20,137 nucleotides of DNA from Thermodesulfovibrionales bacterium (GCA_021129835.1 JAJOKM010000172.1:1-20137); one strand, 5' to 3'; counted from the stretch's first letter, positions 1 to 6,466 are shown. Notes: generated by a model from the sequence alone, not told the origin. Translations and numbers: made by a program.

Positions 1-26
1 GATTGCTTCACTTCGTTCGCAATGAC
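1..26. repeat. Dispersed short repeat of the GATTGC...GCAATGAC type
   Basis: The window opens with a short element that begins GATTGCTTC and ends CGCAATGAC, with inverted ends (ATTGC/GCAAT). It is the same kind as the intergenic repeat that reads GTCATTGCGAGC... on the other strand and that I recognise from many bacterial genomes and metagenome bins. Only one copy is in this window, so its repeat status rests on recognition. Confidence 0.5.
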
Positions 27-326
27 AAGTGAAGAGCAATAACAAAAAAGTATTTACAGAAGGAATTATATCATTACCTTCCATGAAAATCTATACACCT
101 GGTAAAAACAAGATATTTGACTTGAGGGCAAAACAACCGTTATCCTAAAGGAACCGTTTTTTGATGCCAATTTGATTTTTTGATTACTAATTACTAATTA
201 TGCTATAAAATATAGGCGAGAGTTCAAGAACGAGAAATGGAGACCAATGCTGAACCGGAGGTTTAGTTCTATTGAATGACAAATTACACCGATTAAGTAT
301 ACTGAATATTATGCCAGGGAGGTAAG
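27..326. other. Intergenic leader region upstream of rpsR
   Basis: About 300 bases with no convincing gene on either strand. It holds the tail of the dispersed repeat, an AT-rich stretch with 7-base tandem repeats (ATTACTA, 183-200), a candidate promoter at 180-209 and about 115 bases of untranslated leader before rpsR. AACCGTT occurs twice as a direct repeat (about 136-160). I see no clear S6:S18-binding or other ribosomal autoregulatory structure, but I could not fold the leader. Confidence 0.5.
180..209 (+). promoter_or_regulatory. Candidate sigma-70 promoter for rpsR
   Basis: A -35-like TTGATT (180-185) and a -10-like TATAAA (204-209) are separated by 18 bases. A TG dinucleotide at 201-202 gives an extended -10 (TGCTATAAA). 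It is the best promoter-like arrangement ahead of rpsR and would leave a leader of roughly 110 bases. The spacer includes the 7-base ATTACTA repeats, so part of the match could be fortuitous. Confidence 0.4.
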
Positions 327-551
327 ATGAAGGAGATGAGGTTTCAGAAAAGGAAGTTTTGTAGGTTTTGTGCTGATAAAATACCGCTTATAGATTATAA
401 AGACGCAAAGACATTGAAGCATTACATAACAGAACGGGGAAGAATACTTTCGCGAAAAGTGACAGGCGTATGCTCTCAGCATCAAGGGAAGTTGACTATC
501 GCAATAAAGAGGGCAAGAAATATAGCGCTTATTCCATTCATGGAAAAGTAA
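327..551 (+). CDS. rpsR: Small ribosomal subunit protein bS18
   Basis: This encodes a 74-residue bS18, which binds the platform of the 30S subunit together with bS6. The sequence shows the family core: a CRFC pair near residues 12-15, the IDYKD motif, an ITERG segment and a basic C-terminal half ending AIKRARNIALIPF. Length is normal for the family. The CxxC pair plus a further Cys/His (VCSQHQ) suggests a zinc-binding form. A strong Shine-Dalgarno (AGGGAGGT, 316-323) fixes the start at the first ATG; a second in-frame ATG lies three codons in. Unlike the classical rpsF-ssb-rpsR-rplI order, no bS6, SSB or bL9 gene is adjacent; two DUF507 genes follow. Identification is firm. Confidence 0.95.
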   Translation: MKEMRFQKRKFCRFCADKIPLIDYKDAKTLKHYITERGRILSRKVTGVCSQHQGKLTIAIKRARNIALIPFMEK

Positions 552-623
552 CCATTCACGGTTTACAGTTATCGGTTTACGGTTGAAAAGCTGTGAACTG
601 TGAACCGACACCCGTGAACGGTT
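551..623. repeat. Nested inverted repeat between rpsR and DUF507
   Basis: Almost the whole rpsR-DUF507 gap is one palindromic unit. An inner stem pairs 572-584 (TCGGTTTACGGTT) with 596-608 (AACTGTGAACCGA), 13 positions with two G-U wobbles around an 11-base loop. An outer stem pairs 551-561 with 612-622, 10 of 11 positions. GGTTTACRGTT is also directly repeated (560-570, 574-584). The unit begins on the last base of the rpsR stop codon and ends just before the next Shine-Dalgarno. It looks like a REP/MITE-type intergenic element and could form an mRNA hairpin; there is no T-run, so a terminator role is not supported. Confidence 0.6.
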
Positions 624-638
624 ACATGGGGAGATAGC

Positions 639-920
639 ATGAGAGTACCTAAAAGTTGGGTGCCTTCCATAGCAAAACGGATTGCAGGTAATCTTGTCGA
701 TAAAGGGCTCATAGAAACACCTGCCTCGGCCAGAGACCTGATAACGGAGACAGAAAGATTGCTTCTGGATGAGTTAATGGTTGAAGAACGGCTTAATGAA
801 GAGGTGCGTCAACTATTGAAAAAGCACGAGCTTGATATAGCAAAAGGTGGGCTTGATTACAGAAAGCTCTTTGATATGACAAAGCGTAAAATAGTGAAAG
901 AGAAAGATATCATATTGTAA
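639..920 (+). CDS. DUF507 family protein (first of tandem pair)
   Basis: A 93-residue, highly charged, mostly helical protein with no signal peptide or membrane segment. I recognise the DUF507 pattern: an N-terminal segment with IAKRIAGNLVDKGLI, a middle ERLLLDELMVEERLNEEVRQLL and a C-terminal DYRKLFDMTKRKIVKE. The family's function is unknown. The start is the ATG at 639 behind GGGGAG (628-633). Its stop overlaps the next gene's ATG by one base (TAATG), so the two are probably translationally coupled. The downstream gene is a paralogue of similar length, which suggests a heteromeric pair (inference). Confidence 0.8.
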   Translation: MRVPKSWVPSIAKRIAGNLVDKGLIETPASARDLITETERLLLDELMVEERLNEEVRQLLKKHELDIAKGGLDYRKLFDMTKRKIVKEKDIIL

Positions 921-1195
921 TGCTTTCTGACGATAAAATAGCCCGCTTAACAGATGTTGTGCTCAGAGGACTAATAGATAAGAGGCTAATATCCATTAAA
1001 GAGGCGGATAGTTTAGTTAGAAGGGAGATAAAAAGAACCATAGTGAAGGAGTTGAAGATAGGCGAGGAGATCGATATTGTTGTGAGGAAGAAACTCCAAT
1101 CTTTCTCGAGGAACCTTGTAGAAGGGAGCCCTGAGTGGAGAGTGCTCTATAAGAAGTTTTTTGAAGAAGAGGAAGTGAAGAGAGGAAAGAGATAG
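920..1195 (+). CDS. DUF507 family protein (second of tandem pair)
   Basis: A 91-residue charged helical protein that aligns along its length with the preceding gene: IARLTDVVLRGLIDKRLI corresponds to IAKRIAGNLVDKGLI, and a similar central acidic/basic helix is followed by a WRVLYKKFF segment near the C-terminus. The pair is therefore a diverged tandem duplication. No catalytic motif, membrane segment or signal is visible. The ATG overlaps the upstream stop by one base. It lies in a cluster with rpsR and a small HNH nuclease; no specific role can be assigned. Confidence 0.78.
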   Translation: MLSDDKIARLTDVVLRGLIDKRLISIKEADSLVRREIKRTIVKELKIGEEIDIVVRKKLQSFSRNLVEGSPEWRVLYKKFFEEEEVKRGKR

Positions 1196-1197
1196 CA

Positions 1198-1485
1198 TTG
1201 TTTGCTGCAGACTTTACAGAAGAAGAGATAAAAAGGGAGAAGGGCGTTGCCCGAGAGCTCCGAAAAAGCAGTTGGTGGAAAAGGAGATGTTCAGAAGGCA
1301 GATGTTACTATTGTAATTCAAAGGTGCACCCGAGGGATCTTACGATGGACCATGTTGTGCCTCTTATTCGTGGTGGTAAATCGACAAAAGGCAATGTAGT
1401 TGCGTCCTGTAAGGAGTGTAACACCAAAAAGGGATATCTGCTTCATTTCGAGTGGGATAAAGAAAAAAGTTCCAAGAAATCCTGA
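1198..1485 (+). CDS. Small HNH endonuclease
   Basis: A 95-residue protein made of a basic N-terminal helix (about residues 8-31) and a compact HNH domain. The motif is complete: a CYYC zinc pair (36-39), the DHVVPL box with the catalytic His (52), a conserved Asn (66) and a second zinc pair CKEC followed by N and KKG (71-79). Such stand-alone HNH proteins resemble the IscB/McrA-type nuclease fold, but cellular roles vary and none can be inferred here. The reading frame starts at TTG (1198), two bases after the DUF507 stop and about 11 bases behind an AGAGGA ribosome-binding site; no earlier or better ATG exists in frame. Nothing suggests it belongs to an intron or homing element. Confidence 0.8.
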   Translation: MFAADFTEEEIKREKGVARELRKSSWWKRRCSEGRCYYCNSKVHPRDLTMDHVVPLIRGGKSTKGNVVASCKECNTKKGYLLHFEWDKEKSSKKS

Positions 1486-1503
1486 ATCCGCAAAATATTC
1501 TAT

Positions 1504-2250
1504 ATGGAAGAGATTTTAACCTCATTTATCTTGCCGCCAGGAATATTTGTTCTTTTTTTAGCATTGCTTGGCGCATGGCTTCTGCTAAAGAAGCAGTGGA
1601 AGACGAGCATTTGCAGTATCCTAATCGGCGCCTTTATATGGATACTCTCTACCTCCCCTATCTCAGATGCTCTGCTTAAGGGGCTTGAATTTGACTTTAA
1701 AATACCAAAGGACCCAGCCGGAGATGTGATAATCTTATTAGGAGGCGGCATACATAGTGGCGCCGCTGACCTGTCAGGTATTGGCGCTCCTGTAGATGCA
1801 ATGCTCGCGAGGGTTATTACTGCTGTGAGACTCCATGAAACGCTCAATATACCCATTATAGTCTCTGGCGGAGCAGCCGTCGAGGGCGAAAAGAGCGAGG
1901 CATTTGTCGTAAAACGTATTCTTGTTGACCTCGAAGTTCCTGCATATTATGTAATTATGGAAGACAGAAGCAGTAATACCATGGAAAATGCAATATTTAC
2001 GCAGAAAATTTGCATTGAATATAATTATAAATTCCCGATATTGGTCACAAGCGCCTTCCATATGAGACGCGCGGTGTGGAGTTTTGAGAGGGTTGAGATG
2101 AGTGTCTTGCCTTTTCCTGCAGGTTTCAAGACATGGGAAGCCATGAGATATGATTGGAGAGATTACTTGCCGAGTTCATCAAGTTTAAGAAATTCCTCTA
2201 TCGCCATACGTGAATATTTAGGATTACTCTTTTATAGACTCGCTTACTAA
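1504..2250 (+). CDS. YdcF/SanA/ElyC-type DUF218 membrane protein
   Basis: A 248-residue protein with two N-terminal transmembrane helices (about 10-29 and 33-50) followed by a soluble DUF218 domain. Family signatures are VIILLGGG (about 75-82), a SGGA loop (121-124), an EDRSSNTMENA segment (153-163) and VTSAFHMRRA (181-190). E. coli relatives (SanA, ElyC, YdcF) act in the envelope, with links to vancomycin sensitivity and undecaprenyl-phosphate or enterobacterial common antigen metabolism; the chemical activity here is unknown. The soluble domain probably faces the periplasm. The gene lies 18 bases after the HNH gene. No good Shine-Dalgarno precedes the ATG (its upstream context is AAAATATTCTAT), so translation may depend on the upstream gene. 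Confidence 0.82.
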   Translation: MEEILTSFILPPGIFVLFLALLGAWLLLKKQWKTSICSILIGAFIWILSTSPISDALLKGLEFDFKIPKDPAGDVIILLGGGIHSGAADLSGIGAPVDAMLARVITAVRLHETLNIPIIVSGGAAVEGEKSEAFVVKRILVDLEVPAYYVIMEDRSSNTMENAIFTQKICIEYNYKFPILVTSAFHMRRAVWSFERVEMSVLPFPAGFKTWEAMRYDWRDYLPSSSSLRNSSIAIREYLGLLFYRLAY

Positions 2251-2280
2251 GCGCTTTGATTCGAAAATACGGTTATAAGC

Positions 2281-2406
2281 TTTAGGCACTTAAAATACTT
2301 TAGGCACTAGATGTGAAGATGAGAAGGGGGAGCTTCGCTACCTTTTAAATACTTTAGGCACTTTAAATACTTTAGGCACTTTAAATACTTTAGGCACTTT
2401 AATATT
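2281..2406. repeat. 18-bp tandem repeats TTTAAATACTTTAGGCAC before pdxJ
   Basis: Three perfect tandem copies of the 18-base unit lie at 2344-2361, 2362-2379 and 2380-2397, followed by a half copy ending at 2406, one base before the pdxJ ATG. A one-mismatch copy (2290-2307) and a partial copy (2281-2289) lie upstream, separated by 35 bases of unrelated sequence. The array is too short and lacks unique spacers, so it is not CRISPR. On the minus strand it encodes a VPKVFK repeat in an otherwise unsupported frame. Confidence 0.85.
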
Positions 2407-3171
2407 ATGATGCTCTGCGTTAATGTTGACCATGTTGCTACTGTAAGGGAGGCGAGGAAGACCTTCGAACCTGACCCCGTAGTGGCGGCAACGCTTGCCA
2501 TTTTGGGTGGCGCTGATGGCATTACTGTCCATCTAAGAGAAGATAGACGGCATATCAATGATAGAGATTTGCGGCTTTTAAGGGGGGTTGTGCCGCATGA
2601 GCTGAACCTCGAAATGGCGGCAACGGAAGAGATGATCCGCATCGCTACTGATGTAAAGCCTGATATGGTTACCCTTGTCCCGGAAAAGAGAGAAGAGCTT
2701 ACTACCGAAGGTGGCATGGATATGCTGGCACAAAAGGAACACCTCAGAAAAGCGGTCAAGAAAATTAATGATGCAGGCATTCCTGTGAGTCTCTTTATCA
2801 ATCCTGAGATAATAGATGTCGATGTATCAAAGGAGATAGGAGCTGATATGGTCGAAATTCATACCGGGTTTTACTCTAACCTAAGGGGCAAAAAACAAGA
2901 GGGCGAATTGCATAGAATCATAAACGCCGTAAAGTTCGCCAACAAGGTGGGATTAATGACTAATGCAGGACATGGTCTGAATTACTTTAATATAAAAGGC
3001 ATCGCCTCTATAGAAGGGATCAGGGGACTGTATATTGGCCACAGCATTATATCGAGGGCCGTCCTCAGCGGCATAGAAAAGGCAGTAATGGAGATGAAGG
3101 ATTTAATTCATAAGGCATCATTGGGCAAAAGAGCGATCGAATACCCATCTGCCCTAATGCAAAAGTTATGA
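2407..3171 (+). CDS. pdxJ: Pyridoxine 5'-phosphate synthase
   Basis: PdxJ condenses 1-deoxy-D-xylulose 5-phosphate with 3-amino-2-oxopropyl phosphate in the last step of DXP-dependent vitamin B6 synthesis. The 254-residue protein is a full TIM barrel: VNVDHVATVREAR (5-17), GADGITVHLREDRRHI (35-50) with the active-site His at 42, LNLEMA with catalytic Glu at 69, MVEIHTGFY with Glu at 150, and NAGHGLNY with His at 189. The start is the first of two consecutive ATGs; family members start at this point. There is no Shine-Dalgarno: the 18-base repeat array abuts the start codon. The stop overlaps acpS (ATGA), the classical pdxJ-acpS arrangement. Confidence 0.96.
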   Translation: MMLCVNVDHVATVREARKTFEPDPVVAATLAILGGADGITVHLREDRRHINDRDLRLLRGVVPHELNLEMAATEEMIRIATDVKPDMVTLVPEKREELTTEGGMDMLAQKEHLRKAVKKINDAGIPVSLFINPEIIDVDVSKEIGADMVEIHTGFYSNLRGKKQEGELHRIINAVKFANKVGLMTNAGHGLNYFNIKGIASIEGIRGLYIGHSIISRAVLSGIEKAVMEMKDLIHKASLGKRAIEYPSALMQKL

Positions 3172-3626
3172 TTTGCGGTATTGGCACTGATATTGTTGAA
3201 ATAAAGAGATTAAAAAATGTGGTCGACAAATGGGGAAGTCATTTCCTAAAGAGGGTATTTACTGCGGGCGAAATATCATTCTGCTACAAAAAGAGAGACC
3301 CATTCCCTCACATTGCAGCAAGGTTTGCTGCAAAAGAGGCAATGATTAAGGCATTAGGTGGGTTAAGAGACAAAAAAGAGGAGGCAGGAGGCAGTCCATC
3401 TTCAGCCTTCGGTCCTTTGCCTTCAGCCCTAAACCCGTTACTTGATATTCGATGCTCGTTGTTCGACATCGAAATACTAAACCAGCCAAATGGAAAACCA
3501 TTTATTGGTCTAAGGAAGCTGCAACAAGATCATCCATGGACAACTGCATTTGTTGTTCACCTGTCTATGTCACATGAACAAGCTTACGCCGTGGCAATAG
3601 TCATACTTGAAAGAAGAGGGGAATAA
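3168..3626 (+). CDS. acpS: Holo-[acyl-carrier-protein] synthase with an internal insertion
   Basis: AcpS transfers 4'-phosphopantetheine from CoA to the acyl carrier protein. The family core is clear: GIGTDIVEI (4-12) with Mg-binding Asp8, FTAGE (31-35), ARFAAKEAMIKALGG (51-65) with Glu57, and IEILNQPNGKPFI (101-113). At 152 residues it is longer than the usual 120-126. The extra length lies between KALGG and DIEIL, where about 35 residues replace the usual 10 or so. That low-complexity stretch (GGSPSSAFGPLPSALNP...) is encoded by DNA resembling intergenic repeats. The frame is kept and all motifs downstream are intact, so the protein is probably functional. ATG overlaps the pdxJ stop. Confidence 0.93.
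   Translation: MICGIGTDIVEIKRLKNVVDKWGSHFLKRVFTAGEISFCYKKRDPFPHIAARFAAKEAMIKALGGLRDKKEEAGGSPSSAFGPLPSALNPLLDIRCSLFDIEILNQPNGKPFIGLRKLQQDHPWTTAFVVHLSMSHEQAYAVAIVILERRGE
3385..3475. repeat. Palindromic repeat-like insertion inside acpS
   Basis: The extra segment of acpS holds a direct repeat CTTCAGCC (3400-3407 and 3421-3428) and an inverted repeat TTCGATG (3448-3454) / CATCGAA (3467-3473) with a 12-base loop. Both are typical of intergenic dispersed repeats rather than of coding sequence. Boundaries are approximate because they are inferred from where the AcpS family alignment breaks. The insertion is in frame and has no stop codon. Confidence 0.6.
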
Positions 3627-3691
3627 AAGATATACTCTTACGCTCATGTATCGAAAATGGTTACACAGAATGATTACACAGATTCTAATCA

Positions 3692-3711
3692 GGTATAATG
3701 AAGATTATACC
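3692..3711. promoter_or_regulatory. Perfect 8+8 palindrome in the etfB leader
   Basis: GGTATAAT (3692-3699) and ATTATACC (3704-3711) form a perfect inverted repeat around GAAG. The left arm contains a consensus -10 hexamer (TATAAT, 3694-3699), although no good -35 lies 16-18 bases upstream. The palindrome ends a few bases before the AAGGGG ribosome-binding site of etfB. A 19/20 match occurs in reverse orientation at 14430-14449. It could be an operator overlapping a promoter, or an mRNA hairpin next to the ribosome-binding site. Confidence 0.55.
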
Positions 3712-3722
3712 AAGGGGTCTTT

Positions 3723-4496
3723 GTGAATATTATTGTCTGCATAAAGCAAGTTCCTAACACAGAAGAGATAAAGATAGATACTGAGACAAACACACTCATG
3801 AGGGAGGGTGTTTCGAGCATTATAAATCCATATGATCTGCACTCCATAGAGGCTGCGCTCCAGATAAGGGAAAAAATGGGCGGGACGGTCATCGCTATTA
3901 CAATGGGGCCTCCACAGGCTGAAGATGCCTTGAGAGCGGCAATATCTATGGGCGTAGATGATGTGAGGCTTATTTCTGACAGGGCCTTTGCTGGCGCTGA
4001 TACATTGTCAACATCATATACACTCTGCAAAGCTATAGAAAAACTCAGATATGACATAATCTTCTGTGGAAAGCAGGCAATAGACGGAGACACCGCACAG
4101 GTAGGGCCTGAAGTTGCTGAATTTCTGAATATCCCTCATATAGCATATGTCAAAAAGATAGATAATATTACGACTGAATCCATAAAGGTTCATAGATTGT
4201 TGGATGATGGGTATGATGTAGTCGAGTCATCACTCCCTGTCTTATTAACAGTCGTAAGGGAGCTTAATCTCCCAAGACTCCCTTCTTTGAAGGGGAAAAT
4301 GACCGCAAAGAAGGCCGTAGTAGTAAAAATGGATTTAAATGCCATAGGGGCAGAAGAAAAGGATGTAGGGCTGAAGGGTTCTCCAACCAAGGTTAAAGAC
4401 ATATTTAGTATAAAGGCAAAGACTGATAGAAGAATGCTTCAGGGAAACATAGAAGAACAGGTAGATATCCTTGTCCAGGAATTATTTAGCCAATAA
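3723..4496 (+). CDS. etfB: Electron transfer flavoprotein beta subunit
   Basis: EtfB is the small subunit of the heterodimeric ETF, which passes electrons between acyl-CoA or other dehydrogenases and the quinone pool or ferredoxin. The 257-residue protein starts with NIIVCIKQVPN, has the INPYDLHSIEAAL segment (34-46) and a GKQAIDGDTAQVGPE loop (116-130). The DGDTAQVGP form is the one I associate with FixA-like and bifurcating ETFs rather than mitochondrial-type ones; bifurcation is only a possibility. The start is GTG behind AAGGGG. etfA follows after 12 bases. No acyl-CoA dehydrogenase, FixC/X or ETF-quinone oxidoreductase is adjacent, so the electron partner is not shown here. Confidence 0.95.
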   Translation: MNIIVCIKQVPNTEEIKIDTETNTLMREGVSSIINPYDLHSIEAALQIREKMGGTVIAITMGPPQAEDALRAAISMGVDDVRLISDRAFAGADTLSTSYTLCKAIEKLRYDIIFCGKQAIDGDTAQVGPEVAEFLNIPHIAYVKKIDNITTESIKVHRLLDDGYDVVESSLPVLLTVVRELNLPRLPSLKGKMTAKKAVVVKMDLNAIGAEEKDVGLKGSPTKVKDIFSIKAKTDRRMLQGNIEEQVDILVQELFSQ

Positions 4497-4508
4497 GGGA
4501 CAGCTTAA

Positions 4509-5540
4509 ATGCGCACGGTCGTCAAGGTAGAGCGTTGCAGACCTCCAGACACTTCTGAGTATAAAGGTGTCTGGGTCTTTGTAGAGCAAAGAGATGGCAG
4601 CATTTCGTCTGTCGCATACGAACTTCTTGGAGCTGGCAGAAGGCTCGCAAATGAATTAAAGACTCATCTGTCTGCTGTCTTATTTAGTTCCACCGAAGAT
4701 GAGGCAGAGGAACTTATCAACTGGGGGGCTGACAAGGTATATCATTGCAGTAGCCCCATCTTTAAAGACTTCAACGACGAGCCTTATTCACAACTCCTTT
4801 TTAACCTGATAGAATTGCATAAACCTGAAGTCGTCCTTGCAGGAGCAACCCCAATAGGGCGTTCATTTATCCCGAGGGTTGCAGCAAGATTAAAGACAGG
4901 ACTAACCGCAGACTGCACGACATTAGAGATAGATAAAGGCAATTTGCTGCAGATCAAGCCTGCCTTTGGGGGAAATATAATGGCTACCATCCTCTGCCCA
5001 GATCATAGGCCACAAATAGCAACAGTAAGGCCAGGGGCAATGAAAAGGGGGGAATATAGTCTAGATAGAAAAGGAGAAATTATCCCCGTATCGGCAGGAA
5101 ATTTAGCCTGCAGGACAAGAGTTGTCGCGACGATAAAAGAGGTATCTAAATGTATGGTAAATCTTCAGGAGGCAGATGTCATAGTTGCTGGCGGAAGGGG
5201 TCTTGGTGACGCAAAGGGATTCAAAATAATCGAGGAACTGGCACGACTGTTAGGTGGCGTTGTTGGCGCATCGAGGGCTGCAGTAGATGAAGGGTGGATC
5301 CCTTACAACCGACAGGTAGGTCAGACAGGCAAGACAGTCTGCCCAAAGGTATATATAGCCTGCGGGATATCAGGTGCGGCTCAGCACCTCGTTGGAATGC
5401 AGTCATCTGATATAATCATTGTCATAAATAAAAATCCAGATGCCACTATATTCGATGTGGCAACCCACGGAATAGTTGGAGATGTCTACAAGGTTGTTCC
5501 CCTGTTAATTAAGAAGCTTAAAGAGGCAAAAGTAGAGTGA
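4509..5540 (+). CDS. etfA: Electron transfer flavoprotein alpha subunit
   Basis: EtfA is the FAD-binding large subunit that pairs with the upstream EtfB. The 343-residue protein has an N-terminal alpha/beta domain (about 20-200) and the C-terminal FAD domain with VAGGRGLG (226-233), SRAAVDEGW (255-263), QVGQTGKTV (269-277), GISGAAQH (286-293) and GIVGD (321-325). The usual PIF..ADYGIVGD stretch reads TIFDVATHGIVGD here, a mild variation. There is no N-terminal ferredoxin domain. The ATG lies 12 bases after etfB behind AAGGGA. The last four bases overlap the GTG of fabD, so etfB, etfA and fabD are likely one transcript. Confidence 0.95.
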   Translation: MRTVVKVERCRPPDTSEYKGVWVFVEQRDGSISSVAYELLGAGRRLANELKTHLSAVLFSSTEDEAEELINWGADKVYHCSSPIFKDFNDEPYSQLLFNLIELHKPEVVLAGATPIGRSFIPRVAARLKTGLTADCTTLEIDKGNLLQIKPAFGGNIMATILCPDHRPQIATVRPGAMKRGEYSLDRKGEIIPVSAGNLACRTRVVATIKEVSKCMVNLQEADVIVAGGRGLGDAKGFKIIEELARLLGGVVGASRAAVDEGWIPYNRQVGQTGKTVCPKVYIACGISGAAQHLVGMQSSDIIIVINKNPDATIFDVATHGIVGDVYKVVPLLIKKLKEAKVE

Positions 5541-6466
5541 GTATCTGTTTTGTATTTCCTGGGCAGGGTTCTCAGCATGTGGGAATGGGGAAGGACCTTT
5601 ATGATAATTTTAAAGAGGTAAAAAGACTCTATAACGACGCATCAGAGACGCTCCAATATGATGTAGCAGACTTGAGTTTTAGTGGTCCTGCTGCTGAATT
5701 AAATAAGACATTCAGGACACAGCCGTGCCTCCTTGTGGCAGGCATGGCTGCATATAGTGCCTTAATCCTAAAGGGAATAAAACCCTCTGTTGTTGCCGGT
5801 CACAGCCTCGGTGAGTATTCCGCTCTTGTTGCGGCAGGAAGCATCTCCTTTAGAGAGGCAGTGAGGATAACAGAAGTCAGAGGCAAGATAATGCAAGAGG
5901 CAGTACCGGAAGGAAATGGCCTCATGGCGGCTGTCATCGGACTCGATAGAGGAGATATAGATGAGATTTGTAGCGCCATAAAAACAGGTTATGCGTCTGC
6001 TGCAAATTACAATTGCCCTAAACAGATAGTAATATCAGGCGAAAGGGTTGCCGTTGAAGAGGCCATGAACAGGGCAATGGAGTCAGGGGCAAAACGAACT
6101 CTCCCCCTTGCTGTAAGCATCCCCTCCCATTGTGCATTAATGAAAGGCGCGGGAAAGGAACTCGAAGAGGCATTAAAAGAGATTACAGTAAAAAATGCCG
6201 ATATAGCATTTGTGAACAACACAGACGCAAGATTTGTCTCTATCGCGGAAGAAATAAGGAGATCCCTTGTGAGACAGATGAGCCAGTCGGTTTTGTGGGA
6301 GGACTGCATAAAGACCATTGTTAGGTCGGGGGTCGATACCTTTATCGAAGTCGGCCCTGGCAAGGCGCTTTCGGGATTAATTAGGAAGATAGCGCCTTCT
6401 GCAACGATATTTAGTGTAGAGGATACAGAGACATTAAATAAAACGATTTCAGCAATAAGAGGATGA
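5537..6466 (+). CDS. fabD: Malonyl-CoA:ACP transacylase
   Basis: FabD moves malonyl from CoA to holo-ACP for fatty-acid chain elongation. The 309-residue protein starts FVFPGQGSQHVGMG, has the nucleophile in GHSLGEYSA (Ser90), the carboxylate-binding Arg in EVRGKIM (Arg115), the catalytic His in SIPSHCALM (His198) and a C-terminal EVGPGKALSGL. Length is normal. The GTG start overlaps the etfA stop (GTGA) and places the FPGQGSQ motif where the family has it. It makes functional sense with acpS upstream, which activates the ACP that FabD loads; the usual fabH/fabG/acpP neighbours are missing. Confidence 0.95.
   Translation: MSICFVFPGQGSQHVGMGKDLYDNFKEVKRLYNDASETLQYDVADLSFSGPAAELNKTFRTQPCLLVAGMAAYSALILKGIKPSVVAGHSLGEYSALVAAGSISFREAVRITEVRGKIMQEAVPEGNGLMAAVIGLDRGDIDEICSAIKTGYASAANYNCPKQIVISGERVAVEEAMNRAMESGAKRTLPLAVSIPSHCALMKGAGKELEEALKEITVKNADIAFVNNTDARFVSIAEEIRRSLVRQMSQSVLWEDCIKTIVRSGVDTFIEVGPGKALSGLIRKIAPSATIFSVEDTETLNKTISAIRG

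Noticed and set aside
136..166. Intrinsic terminator near the AACCGTT...AACCGTTTTTT sequence
   Set aside because: The two AACCGTT units are direct, not inverted, repeats, so no stem forms before the T-run.
2281..2406. Possible CRISPR array
   Set aside because: The 18-base units are directly adjacent with no unique spacers, the copies are few, and there is no cas gene. It is a simple tandem repeat.
2307..2801. Minus-strand open frame with a VPKVFK repeat peptide
   Set aside because: It is antisense to pdxJ, and its repetitive part is only the translation of the 18-base intergenic repeats. No ribosome-binding site or family pattern supports it.
3358..3480. Frameshift or pseudogene in acpS
   Set aside because: The frame is intact across the unusual stretch, and conserved motifs resume in frame at DIEILNQPNGKPF. 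An in-frame insertion explains the anomaly.
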